A stretch of 57,134 nt of DNA from Phycisphaerales bacterium (GCA_003141315.1 PLLP01000010.1:22709-79842), one strand, 5' to 3'; shown: positions 36,065 through 43,647, numbered from the stretch's first letter. Made by a program: numbers and translations. The notes: generated from the letters alone by a model not told the origin.

Positions 36065-36485
36065 CGGCCTGCAATCCCATCCCGCCCCGATTTACCGCAA
36101 CACGGGGGCTGAATATGAAACGTTTATTACACCGGTTTTAACTTAAGTAGCCATATCTGCGGCACTTACTCGTATAAAAAACCTTTAGTTTCCTTTTAAT
36201 GGTTCGGCCATTGAGGAATTTTGACTTGACTTATGTTTGCGTTTTTAGGCCTGTCTTTGCATTTAACAGCCGGCAGCACAAGCAGTGAATCCGCAGAAGG
36301 CGGGCCTAACCAAATTTCTCGCATTTCAGGGGTATTTGCAGGACTACGTTTTTTTTAATAAAAAATCGGTTTTTGAGAAATTGCCGCTTGACAATTGAAT
36401 CCACATCAGTTAAATTAGGCTAATCGGGAAGTATAGAGTGTTATATAATCGAATGGACTTGGTTAAACGAAGGGGAATGGATAAA
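36065..36485. other. Divergent intergenic region between sigma factor and response regulator
   Basis: A 421-base gap without a credible gene. It contains one clear promoter for the plus-strand regulator (36388-36416). The left half is expected to carry the sigma factor promoter but shows no box I would name. Confidence 0.5.
36388..36416 (+). promoter_or_regulatory. Sigma-70-type promoter of the HTH-response regulator gene
   Basis: TTGACA at 36388-36393 and TAAATT at 36411-36416 have an ideal 17-base spacer. The predicted transcript start is about 60 bases before ATG 36486. A second TATAAT at 36444-36449 has no matching -35 box. Confidence 0.6.
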
Positions 36486-37052
36486 ATGAAGGAGCTTTTT
36501 ACTACCGGTGAAGCGGCAGAGGTTTGTCGGGTAAGCCAACAGACTATCATTCGTTGTTTCGATTCGGGCAGGGTGGAGGGATTCAGGGTTCCTGGTTCAA
36601 AATTTCGAAGGATTCCGCGAACAAGCCTTGTCAAATTCATGAAGGATAACAGCATCCCGATTGAATATCTCGATTCGGGCAGGAAGAAGATTTTGGTAGT
36701 TGACGATGACCCGGAAATTGTTGAATTGCTCGTCGATGCGCTCGGTCAGGACGGCAGGTTCGAGGTCAAGACCGCATCGAGCGGTTATGAAGCAGGTATG
36801 CAGACGCAGGTGTTCCGGCCGGACCTTATTCTGCTCGACTACATGCTGCCTGACGTCAACGGAAACGTTGTCTGCCAGACGATAAAGAGAAATCCTGAAT
36901 TCGAGGATATCGCCATTGTAATCGTCAGCGGCGTCGTCAAGCAGGATGAAATTGAGCAGCTCCTCAAATCGGGTGCGGTAGATTTCATAAAAAAGCCTTT
37001 TAATATCGGCGAACTTACTGCCAAGATTTCTCAATACCTGCATATCAGCTGA
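36486..37052 (+). CDS. Response regulator with N-terminal excisionase/MerR-type HTH domain
   Basis: 188 residues. Residues 1-55 are an excisionase-type helix-turn-helix (MKELFTTGEAAEVCRVSQQT then GFRVPGSKFRRIPRTSL), and residues 65-188 a receiver domain (ILVVDDDPEIVELLVDAL with the Asp pair, DLILLDYMLPDVNG with the phospho-acceptor Asp, and FIKKPFN with the conserved Lys). DNA binding before the receiver is unusual; most regulators have it after. ATG 36486 has AGGGG 10 bases ahead, which is better than ATG 36477, which it abuts. The histidine kinase follows 106 bases later in the same direction and is the likely partner. Confidence 0.9.
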   Translation: MKELFTTGEAAEVCRVSQQTIIRCFDSGRVEGFRVPGSKFRRIPRTSLVKFMKDNSIPIEYLDSGRKKILVVDDDPEIVELLVDALGQDGRFEVKTASSGYEAGMQTQVFRPDLILLDYMLPDVNGNVVCQTIKRNPEFEDIAIVIVSGVVKQDEIEQLLKSGAVDFIKKPFNIGELTAKISQYLHIS

Positions 37053-37060
37053 CAAGAAAC

Positions 37061-37106
37061 GAACCGCCTGCGGTGAGTCCGCTTATGGTGGACCTGCGGC
37101 GGGTTC
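37061..37106. repeat. Long imperfect palindrome between regulator and kinase genes
   Basis: Arms GAACCGCCTGCGGTGAGTCC and GGACCTGCGGCGGGTTC flank a loop around GCTTATGGT. It belongs to the same GCCTGCGGTGAG/TCCGCC repeat family seen elsewhere. In RNA it would form a strong hairpin between the two cotranscribed genes and could serve as an attenuator or stabiliser. Confidence 0.6.
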
Positions 37107-37158
37107 TTTACAGACAAACAGGCACAGGGAGATGGTTTAACAGGTAGGGTGATATTCA

Positions 37159-39564
37159 ATGGCTGACAGACCTGCTGACAGGGATGTTTCACAACAGATC
37201 GAATTTGCCATCCGGCAGCTAAATTCTCTTTCACCTTTACCCGAAGCCGTGAATAGTTTCCTATCGAGGCTGAATCAATATCAGCTTTCACCGTCCGCAC
37301 TCGTCGAACTCGCAGAGGCAGAGCCGGCTATTGCGATACAAATAATAAAACTTCTGAGGCAGCAGCAAAAAGAAGAGAACTCCTATTCAATACGGTCGGC
37401 GGTCGAATCCCTTTCGATGAGGCAGATTCGGGATGCCGTTTTGTCTTTAAGCATTTACCCCGATAATCCAGAAGAGCAGAAAAGATTAGAATTTCGCAGA
37501 GGACTTATTCGTCACTGCATTGCTGTCGGCTGCTGCGCACGACAAATTGCTGAAACTGCCGTTTCAGATATTGACCCCGACCTCGCTTACCTTGCGGGGC
37601 TTCTGCACGACATTGGCAAGCTCGCCCTCGATGAAGCGATGCCGAAAAGTTTTGCGAGAATCGTGGAACTGGCGGAGAAACAATCCGCCTGCATTTGCGA
37701 CGTCGAGCGGCAGAATCTTGGAATCGACCATACAGTTATCGGTAAAAAAATTGCCATCCGGTGGCAGCTGCCGGAGCAAATTGTTTTGCCGATATGGCTT
37801 CATCACTCCGATTTATCCAGCCTTTCCGCCTTCGGCGGACCAGGCGGACCGCAGACTAAAATTGTCCAGGTCGTTCAGCTCGCGAATATAATCGCAAGGC
37901 AGGAATCCGCCGAAGGCGGAGGACAATCCGGCAATTTCGACTCCGACTTCAGCGGGCAAATACCGGAAGGCCTTCTCGAATCACTGCGGATTACTGATAC
38001 CCATTTAGAGCAAATTACAAGTAACCTCAATGAAGAATTCGAGCATAAGGCGTTTCTCACGGATACCGATGCCAATCAGGCTGGTTCACACTGCGATGTT
38101 ATCAGGCAAACGGCGGCTCAATTGGCCGAAGAAAACCTGTTTATGTCAAACGAAAACCAGAAGCTGCAGGGTGATGCCGGCTGTCTGAAGTTTATTACAG
38201 AGTTTCTGTCATCGATAAACCCTCAAATGGAAGCCGTTGAAATCGCGCAGAAGTTTGCCCTGCATTGGCAGCGATTTTACCAGCTCGGGCCGGTGTGTTT
38301 ATACCTGATGCCGGCGACAGACCAGAACACAACCACGGCAGGTATTGCTGACCCGCCGACGGCGGGAATGAACAGCCGGCTTTTACTATTGCGATTGCCT
38401 GAGGGCCAATCGGCCTTGTCGAAATCAACAGCAGAAAATCTCACAGTTGAACCGGCTGATGATTTGGAATGGCTCTGCGAGCAGACAGGCGTAAATTTCG
38501 AGCAGAGCAAAACTAAGATTGCCCCCGTCATAAGCGGCAGGCGTACACTCGCTGTTCTCGTTTTTGAATTGAGGCAGCCTGTTTCGAATGAGCAATTGCG
38601 AGATATTTTACAGACAATTATCCCGCCGCTGGCTGCTGTTTTGGATGCTGCCCTGACGGCACAACAACAAACCTTTTTTGCCGAGCTGTTTGCCCGGCAT
38701 AGAAACCCGCCGCCTGTCGAGCCGAAACCTGAACCGCAAACCGGCCAGCCTGTGGTAAGCAAAGTCGAACCACCCGCAGCAAGTAAAATCGAACCGCTTG
38801 TGGTGAGCAAAGTCGAACCGCCTGTAGCGAATCCGTCTGCGGCAGTTCCAAACGCAATAGAAAAAGTCGAACCGGCGGCTGCCGACGGGAAACCTGTCTT
38901 TGACGCACTAACGGAAATGGCAGCAGGCGCCGCGCACGAGCTGAATAATCCCCTTTTGATAATTACCGGCCGCGCACAGCTTTTTGCGGAGTCCGAGCAG
39001 GATGAGCAAAAGAAAAAAATCCTCGGGCAGATTTCGGACAACGCCAAAAAAATTTCCGGCATTATCGATGAGCTTATGGGCTTCGCAAATCCGAAGCCGC
39101 CGCAAAGAAAAGAAGTCTCAACAGAGCAGATTCTCGAAAGCAGCATACGCCTGGCGGAGCAGAAGTCAAAAATACCGAAGCTCACCGGCGTCGAAATTTC
39201 GATTGCCCTCGATGCCGCTGAAATCTTCGTCGATGCCGAACAGATAACCGAGGCCGTTGCCAATATAATCTGCAACGCGGTGGAATCGTATCTCGCAAAA
39301 TCCGGGCCTGTAAAAATTACCGCAGACCCCGCAGACGACAATAAATATGTTAAGCTCACAATCAGCGACGTCGGCTGCGGGATGGACAACTACACCCTGC
39401 AAAAGGCGACGCTTCCCTTTTTCTCCGCGAAACCTGCCGGCAGAAAAAGGGGTATGGGGCTGGCCATTGCAAAACGCCTTGTCGAGCTTAACGATGGTTC
39501 GCTTCAGATTGTCAGCAAACCTGCCGAGGGCACAACCGTCACGCTGCTGCTGCCGGTCCCATAA
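37159..39564 (+). CDS. HDOD domain sensor histidine kinase
   Basis: 801 residues. N-terminal HDOD domain (residues about 15-230) retains HD residues in YLAGLLHDIGKLALDEAMP and WLHHSDL. A middle GAF-like region (about 340-500) is followed by a Pro-rich linker with three 8-residue repeats (VVSKVEPP type), and a histidine kinase: phospho-acceptor box AAGAAHELNNPLLI, N box NIICNAVES, G1 DVGCGMD, F/G2 FFSAKPAGRKRGMGLAIAKR. HDOD kinases link stored regulatory signals to phosphorelay. Two TCCGCC-loop-GGCGGA palindromes lie in frame at 37825-37839 and 37906-37920. It likely phosphorylates the upstream regulator. Confidence 0.9.
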   Translation: MADRPADRDVSQQIEFAIRQLNSLSPLPEAVNSFLSRLNQYQLSPSALVELAEAEPAIAIQIIKLLRQQQKEENSYSIRSAVESLSMRQIRDAVLSLSIYPDNPEEQKRLEFRRGLIRHCIAVGCCARQIAETAVSDIDPDLAYLAGLLHDIGKLALDEAMPKSFARIVELAEKQSACICDVERQNLGIDHTVIGKKIAIRWQLPEQIVLPIWLHHSDLSSLSAFGGPGGPQTKIVQVVQLANIIARQESAEGGGQSGNFDSDFSGQIPEGLLESLRITDTHLEQITSNLNEEFEHKAFLTDTDANQAGSHCDVIRQTAAQLAEENLFMSNENQKLQGDAGCLKFITEFLSSINPQMEAVEIAQKFALHWQRFYQLGPVCLYLMPATDQNTTTAGIADPPTAGMNSRLLLLRLPEGQSALSKSTAENLTVEPADDLEWLCEQTGVNFEQSKTKIAPVISGRRTLAVLVFELRQPVSNEQLRDILQTIIPPLAAVLDAALTAQQQTFFAELFARHRNPPPVEPKPEPQTGQPVVSKVEPPAASKIEPLVVSKVEPPVANPSAAVPNAIEKVEPAAADGKPVFDALTEMAAGAAHELNNPLLIITGRAQLFAESEQDEQKKKILGQISDNAKKISGIIDELMGFANPKPPQRKEVSTEQILESSIRLAEQKSKIPKLTGVEISIALDAAEIFVDAEQITEAVANIICNAVESYLAKSGPVKITADPADDNKYVKLTISDVGCGMDNYTLQKATLPFFSAKPAGRKRGMGLAIAKRLVELNDGSLQIVSKPAEGTTVTLLLPVP
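37825..37839. repeat. TCCGCC/GGCGGA palindrome, in-frame copy 1
   Basis: Perfect inverted repeat TCCGCC-TTC-GGCGGA within the HDOD-kinase gene, followed by a second GGCGGAC half-site, encoding the low-complexity SAFGGPGGP. Confidence 0.7.
37906..37920. repeat. TCCGCC/GGCGGA palindrome, in-frame copy 2
   Basis: Perfect inverted repeat TCCGCC-GAA-GGCGGA in the same gene, encoding SAEGGG. It is the reverse complement of the loop variant of copy 1. Confidence 0.7.
38752..38823 (+). repeat. Three 24-base coding tandem repeats
   Basis: Units 38752-38775, 38776-38799 and 38800-38823 encode VVSKVEPP, AASKIEPL and VVSKVEPP. A further degenerate copy (AIEKVEPA) follows. They form the flexible Pro-rich linker before the kinase domain. 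Confidence 0.8.
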
Positions 39565-39676
39565 TCACTTCTATTAAAAACTTACAGGGGATAGCGCCGA
39601 ATGTTTTCGGTATTTTTTTAAAACCAGGCCCTTAAAATTCCGATTAACCAGATACACACCCAAATGGGCTGTTTGA

Positions 39677-39695
39677 ATGTCCTGAAAGAGGACAT
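39677..39695 (+). promoter_or_regulatory. Leader hairpin overlapping the ribosome site of the STAS gene
   Basis: ATGTCCT (39677-39683) and AGGACAT (39689-39695) form a perfect 7-base stem with loop GAAAG, immediately before GGGA and ATG 39703. The AGGA in the right arm can act as a ribosome site, so the stem may limit translation. Confidence 0.5.
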
Positions 39696-39702
39696 GGGAT
39701 AA

Positions 39703-40062
39703 ATGACAATGGAAGTATTATCGGACAACATAGTTTCAATAGAGCTGCCTCCGGAGCCGAGAGCGCGGCAGGAGCTGGCCGACATCGCCGAAGAGTGCAG
39801 CAACAAATGCGACTACGACATAATTGTGGATTTTACCTACCCCGAGGTGCTTACATCTTCAAGCATTTCCACCCTGATTATTTTGCGGAGCTGCTGCGAA
39901 AAGGCGGGCCGAAAACTTGTCCTTTGTAACGTCCGGGTCATAACCAGGTGTATATTTGATGTTGCAGGCATCACCAGCCTTTTCGAATTCGCAAAAGACA
40001 AAGACGATGCATTAAGAATTATAAAAGAAGCCCGCCGCAATCAGCTAAATACTAACAACTAA
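39703..40062 (+). CDS. STAS domain protein (anti-sigma-factor-antagonist-like)
   Basis: 119 residues, one STAS domain: beta strand DIIVDFTYPEV, the conserved Ser-rich turn LTSSSISTLIILRSCCEKAG, and GRKLVLCNVRVITRCIFDVA. In SpoIIAA-like proteins a Ser in this turn is phosphorylated and switches partner binding; here the SSSIS cluster occupies that place. It follows the HDOD-kinase by 138 bases in the same direction, suggesting that the three genes act together. The last five codons lie in an ACTAACAACTAA repeat also present near 40775. ATG 39709 is an alternative start. Confidence 0.85.
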   Translation: MTMEVLSDNIVSIELPPEPRARQELADIAEECSNKCDYDIIVDFTYPEVLTSSSISTLIILRSCCEKAGRKLVLCNVRVITRCIFDVAGITSLFEFAKDKDDALRIIKEARRNQLNTNN

Positions 40063-40641
40063 TTTAGACACGGATTTTCACGGATTATTTTTTAAAAAAT
40101 TAATCGAAAAATTTAAAAAATTGGGGGATTTTTTGAAAATTTTTGGGGAGTTTTTGGGGAGAATCTTGATTTTTGAGGAAAAAATCAGGGTGAGAGGTTT
40201 GCCTATTTTATCCATTATGAATATGTTTCCCAGATTAATCGCAAAATGACACCACTTTTGGTCAGATTTGGGCCACTTTCGAGCACTTTCGGGTCCATTT
40301 CGGGTAGTTTTGGGGTAAAATCGAGTGGTTTTTGGGTAGTTTTTGATGGCAAATTTTGATGTTAAGATTGGAGATTTTGCTGTGGATAAATAGGTAATTC
40401 AGGCAAGATGGGCAAATAGGCGGGATTATTTCACCACGAAGAAATTAGCCACAGAGGACACAGAGAGCACAGAGGGTTTTTTGCTGACTTGGGTGTATTC
40501 GTAAAAAATTGTTTTTTTAAGCGAGCTTAAACAGCAATTTTTCACTCGTACACGAAAGCTGTTCGCTTTCAATTCAAATCAAAAGTCAGCAAAACAAGTT
40601 GAAGCAAAAAAAGTTACGAAGTTGTGGATTAAAGGAAAAAA

Positions 40642-40672
40642 CCCTGCCATAGTGATGGCAGGGCTAACCAAA
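40642..40672. repeat. Single hairpin with CTAACCAA tail (relative of the 42815 array)
   Basis: CCCTGCCAT (40642-40650) and ATGGCAGGG (40655-40663) form a perfect 9-base stem with loop AGTG; CTAACCAAA follows directly. This is the same stem-plus-CTAA(A/C)CAA layout as in the array on the other side of the DUF3644/HEPN genes. Confidence 0.65.
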
Positions 40673-40813
40673 TGTTAAGATTGACAAAAAGACTCGGCTG
40701 GTAGAAAATGGGGGAAATTAGACACTGATGGACACGGATAAACGCGGATTGACACGGATTCTTTTTATAAATACTAACGACTAAAAACTAACGACTAATT
40801 TTAGCCACTGATT

Positions 40814-40836
40814 CCTTCGACAGGCTCAGGACAGGT
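40814..40836. repeat. TTCGACAGGCTCAGGACAGG-type dispersed repeat
   Basis: The word CCTTCGACAGGCTCAGGACA appears inside a CACTGATT...ACGCGGATT repeat, apparently splitting it. A related copy (on the other strand, CTTCGACAAGCTCAGGGCTG) is in frame in the gene at 45392-45784. Confidence 0.6.
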
Positions 40837-40888
40837 AACGCGGATTGACACAGATTAAAATAGACTCAAGACTCCAGACTCAAGACTA

Positions 40889-40903
40889 TCCGCCGCAGGC
40901 GGA
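40889..40903. repeat. TCCGCC/GGCGGA palindrome, intergenic copy
   Basis: TCCGCC-GCA-GGCGGA, perfect arms, about 110 bases before the DUF3644 gene. Confidence 0.65.
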
Positions 40904-41017
40904 ACAGAAAAGAATTTAGCCGTTGAAAAATGGATTAGGTTTGGGTAGAATTGGGAAACAAGAAAAAAGAGGAATTATGGCATGATGATGAAAAACGTAG
41001 TTTAGTGGAGGAAAAAA

Positions 41018-42079
41018 TTGAAAGGATTACCAAGAAATGTAAAAGAATCCCTGCAGAAAGCACGTGATTCAGCATTGCTTGGAGTAGAGGTGTATAACAA
41101 ACCAGCCGTAACTTTTAAGTCAGGTGGTTATATTACCTTGATGGTTATCGCGTGGACATCATTGTTTCATGCAATCTTCTTCCGCCGACGCATAAGGCCT
41201 TACTATAGAAAGAAGAACGGCCGTTGGTTCGAAAAAATTGAAGGAGATTACCGGCACTGGGAGTTGGACGAATGTTTAAGGCAATACTACGGTAACGATA
41301 CACAAAACCCAGTGAGCTTAAACTTGGAATTCTTTAGGATCCTTCGAAATAAGATAGAACATAGATCTCTGCCAGAAATTGACAGTAGCATATTTGGTGA
41401 ATGCCAAGCATTATTATTGAATTTTGATAATATGATGGAAAAGGAGTTTGGTCCTAAGCACTGCATTCGCCAGTTGCTGTCTTTCGCTCTCCAGATTTAT
41501 CCATCTTCGGAAAATCTTGCTGAAGCGGTAAAGAAAAATCCCACTGTAAAATCTGCGGCTCAATTTATTCACAAATACAGGTCATCATTGTCTGCAGACA
41601 TTTATCAAAGTGGCCAATATGCTTTCAAGGCTTTTCTCATTCAGGTGGCAAACCACCCATCTCAAGACGCCCTAGCTATTCAATTTTTTAATTATGATAA
41701 ATTAACCCCTGAACAGAAAAAGATTATCGCCCCTCTTGTTGCTATGGTGAAATACAAACAGCCGTCAGTAGCAAACGTTGATACCTTATCTGCAGGGGAA
41801 GTGGTGAAACGGGTTCAAAAGGAACTCGGAAACCTGAAGGTCCAAAGGGGAGGAATACAACGTGACAAATTTACTTTTGACTGGCATGTGAGGTGTTGGA
41901 AAAAGTTTAAAGTGCGTCCGGACAAGAAAAGTCAAAATCCTGAACATACTGATACGAAATATTGCATTTATGATGTGCGTCATCAAGATTATGGATACAC
42001 ACAAGCGTGGGTAGATTTACTTGTAAAAACATTTGGCGAAGAAAAGGCATACAATGAACTATACCCGAAGAGGGCCTGA
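41018..42079 (+). CDS. DUF3644 domain protein
   Basis: 353 residues. The N-terminal half matches my recollection of DUF3644: ALLGVEVYNKPAVTFKSGGY, AWTSLFHAIFF, the charged loop around EGDYRHWELDECL, and NLEFFRILRNKIEHRSLPE. This RxxxEH-like helix in an alpha-helical fold is reminiscent of HEPN-type RNases, though that is inference. TTG 41018 is the start: GGAGG at 41007-41011 lies 6 bases ahead and no ATG fits. The C-terminal part (residues 230-353) looks like a separate basic, possibly nucleic-acid-binding domain. It is A+T-rich, next to a HEPN-like gene and hairpin repeats. DUF3644 genes are often found in defence-type neighbourhoods. Confidence 0.75.
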   Translation: MKGLPRNVKESLQKARDSALLGVEVYNKPAVTFKSGGYITLMVIAWTSLFHAIFFRRRIRPYYRKKNGRWFEKIEGDYRHWELDECLRQYYGNDTQNPVSLNLEFFRILRNKIEHRSLPEIDSSIFGECQALLLNFDNMMEKEFGPKHCIRQLLSFALQIYPSSENLAEAVKKNPTVKSAAQFIHKYRSSLSADIYQSGQYAFKAFLIQVANHPSQDALAIQFFNYDKLTPEQKKIIAPLVAMVKYKQPSVANVDTLSAGEVVKRVQKELGNLKVQRGGIQRDKFTFDWHVRCWKKFKVRPDKKSQNPEHTDTKYCIYDVRHQDYGYTQAWVDLLVKTFGEEKAYNELYPKRA

Positions 42080-42150
42080 TTGATAAAACAACAATGACAA
42101 TGGTTACAGTATACTCGCCACCGGTGAGGTTGACATTGTGTGGAAAATAT

Positions 42151-42765
42151 ATGAAAGATAGCCAGAAGACCAAAGCAACCGAAGTAGAGGATGATATTTT
42201 TAACTTACCGCCGCAAGAGATCTTCGATAAAGTTGGAAATGATTGGCATTTCTGGTTATCAAAAACAGATGCTTTATTATCGGCTTCTGAATTGTTGAAT
42301 ATTAATTGTGGTAATCCTCCGAAACTGACAGACGAACCAAGGGATAGGGATTATAAAAAGGCATGGGATTATATAAAAATCCATATGGTAGTAAGGATGT
42401 TACGAGGAATGGCGGTTGAATGTTTGCTGAAAGCTATTTGGTTAAAGAAAGGTGGTACTTTGGCTCATAAAGGAAATTACCGCACCATTCCCGGTACAAA
42501 AGATCACGATCTGTATTTACTTGCTACAAAAGTGTCAGAGAGTACTGCGTTAGGTCTAACGGTAGAGGAAATGAAAATTTTATCGCGGTTATCTTATGCA
42601 ATTACGTCTGGACGATATCCTATACAAAAATCGGTAACGGGTCGAAAACCATCAACACCAAAGATGGATGGAAGAATAAGATGGCACAAGTGGGAAATAC
42701 CGAAAGATGATGAAATGTTTGAATCTATTGTTGGTAAATTGATGTCTTCATTTGATGGGGAATAA
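42151..42765 (+). CDS. HEPN-like helical protein, function unknown
   Basis: 204 residues. The centre VRMLRGMAVECLLKAIWLKK resembles the amphipathic helix pair seen in HEPN/AbiV-type proteins (xxAVExxLKA), followed by KDHDLYLLATKVSESTALGL, also typical of that group's second half. I cannot identify a definite RxxxxH catalytic motif. ATG 42151 with GGAAA about 7 bases ahead is preferred; ATG 42094 adds 19 residues and has no ribosome site. It begins 71 bases after the DUF3644 gene, in the same A+T-rich island and direction, so the two are probably cotranscribed. A defence or toxin role is possible but unproven. Confidence 0.65.
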   Translation: MKDSQKTKATEVEDDIFNLPPQEIFDKVGNDWHFWLSKTDALLSASELLNINCGNPPKLTDEPRDRDYKKAWDYIKIHMVVRMLRGMAVECLLKAIWLKKGGTLAHKGNYRTIPGTKDHDLYLLATKVSESTALGLTVEEMKILSRLSYAITSGRYPIQKSVTGRKPSTPKMDGRIRWHKWEIPKDDEMFESIVGKLMSSFDGE

Positions 42766-42814
42766 CTAGGACAGATAACTCAAAAGATAAAATCCGTGGA
42801 AATCGGTGTCGAAC

Positions 42815-43118
42815 AGCAACCCCCTTATGAATAAGGGGGCTATATACAACAACATATACCCCCAACATAAAGTTGGGGGCTAAACAAAAAAGCAACCGCC
42901 TTATAATCCGTCTTCGTTTTCACTTCGACGCGACAGGCACGCCGAGTGCGGACGAAACGAACAGATAAACCGCCGCAATAATATCCCCGCACCGCTGGGG
43001 TGCGGGCTAAACAAACCGTTGTCGTGCCGACAACGGCTAAACAACCCCGAAGCAAGCTTCGGGGCTAAACAAAAAGCAACCCCCTTATAAATAAGGGGGC
43101 TATATATAAAAGCAACAG
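42815..43118. repeat. Tandem array of hairpins with different stems and a common CTAAACAA-type tail
   Basis: Six clear hairpins: 42820-42839 (CCCCCTTAT/ATAAGGGGG), 42859-42879 (CCCCCAAC/GTTGGGGG), 42986-43006 (CCCGCACC/GGTGCGGG), 43016-43036 (CCGTTGTCG/CGACAACGG), 43045-43064 (CCCCGAAGC/GCTTCGGGG), 43080-43099 (CCCCCTTAT/ATAAGGGGG), plus a degenerate one at about 42913-42961. Each is followed directly by CTAAACAA or CTATATA, then often AAAAGCAAC. The stems differ in sequence but all pair perfectly. No T-run follows, so they are not ordinary terminators. The array lies between the HEPN-like gene and the tandem paralogues. Confidence 0.9.
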
Positions 43119-43254
43119 GATGGGTTAAAAAAATTCTCTTTTTTGGTTGATTGTTTGGGAAAATGGGTATATAAGCATAGCAGGTTAAGCCGCTAATGGC
43201 GGATGTGTCAGGAATAATACCAGGAACAATTAGCTCAATTAGGAGGTGCAAGGA

Positions 43255-43647
43255 ATGAACTGGGGAACCATCAAAAAGGGCGAGGTAAAAAAATCAGATA
43301 AGGTCGTCGAATTAAGGCCTGGCGAAAGCGGTTTCGATTCTTCGGCTGAGCCGCAGGGGCAGCAGGCAGCAGAAACCACGCAGAGAACCGAAGACCTCGA
43401 CAGCGGTATGGAATTATTGGAGCTGGATTTTCTGCTGGGGATTATCGAAAGCACCGAAGGCGAGGACAAAAATGACGTTATGATGCGGAAACTCTGCTTC
43501 AACGAGGTAATTCGCAGAAGCCAGCAGAACGAAATGGACAGCTTCGCATTGAAGGTGTATTCAATCAACGACAATAACCTTTACGGCAAGGATATTCAGT
43601 GCCATGCGATGAAGGAATTGGCGCTGAGAACCGAGCACAAAAAATAA
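43255..43647 (+). CDS. Unrecognised soluble protein, paralogue of the next gene
   Basis: 130 residues. A charged, low-complexity N-terminus (EPQGQQAAETTQ) precedes a conserved domain of about 80 residues: SGMELLELDFLLGIIEST, MMRKLCFNEVIRR, FALKVYSINDNNLYGKDIQC, KELALRTEH. The same domain ends the next gene's product with roughly 40-45 percent identity by eye. I recognise no known family. ATG 43255 has AGGAGGT (43241-43247) 7 bases ahead, which settles the start against GTG 43246. It is just downstream of the hairpin array. Confidence 0.75.
   Translation: MNWGTIKKGEVKKSDKVVELRPGESGFDSSAEPQGQQAAETTQRTEDLDSGMELLELDFLLGIIESTEGEDKNDVMMRKLCFNEVIRRSQQNEMDSFALKVYSINDNNLYGKDIQCHAMKELALRTEHKK

Larger units (their letters stand above)
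40063..41017. other. 955-base non-coding stretch rich in repeats
   Basis: No credible gene. It holds two CACGGATT-type repeats (40066-40090, 40719-40762) and a third split by another repeat (40803-40858), G-rich imperfect repeats of TTTTGGGGAG/TTTTGGGTAG words (40120-40340), a direct repeat ACTAACGACTAA near 40775, a TTTAAGC/GCTTAAA hairpin near 40520, a hairpin with CTAACCAA tail (40642-40672), and TCCGCCGCAGGCGGA at 40889-40903. It ends in the GGAGG ribosome site for the DUF3644 gene. Confidence 0.6.

Noticed and set aside
36444-36449. TATAAT as the -10 box of the response regulator gene
   Set aside because: No matching -35 box lies 16-18 bases ahead; the TTGACA-17-TAAATT pair at 36388-36416 is better.
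38277-39389. Long minus-strand frame (370 codons) opposite the HDOD-kinase gene
   Set aside because: It mirrors the G+C-rich coding strand, has Ser/Ala-rich low-complexity sequence, and the plus strand has complete kinase motifs.
42815-43118. CRISPR array
   Set aside because: There is no constant repeat of 24-40 bases and no spacers of even length; the recurring element is a hairpin layout with a short tail, and no cas genes are near.
42815-43118. Integron attC sites or a set of ordinary terminators
   Set aside because: No GTT-type core sites, no extrahelical-base pattern and no integrase; no T-tracts follow the stems.
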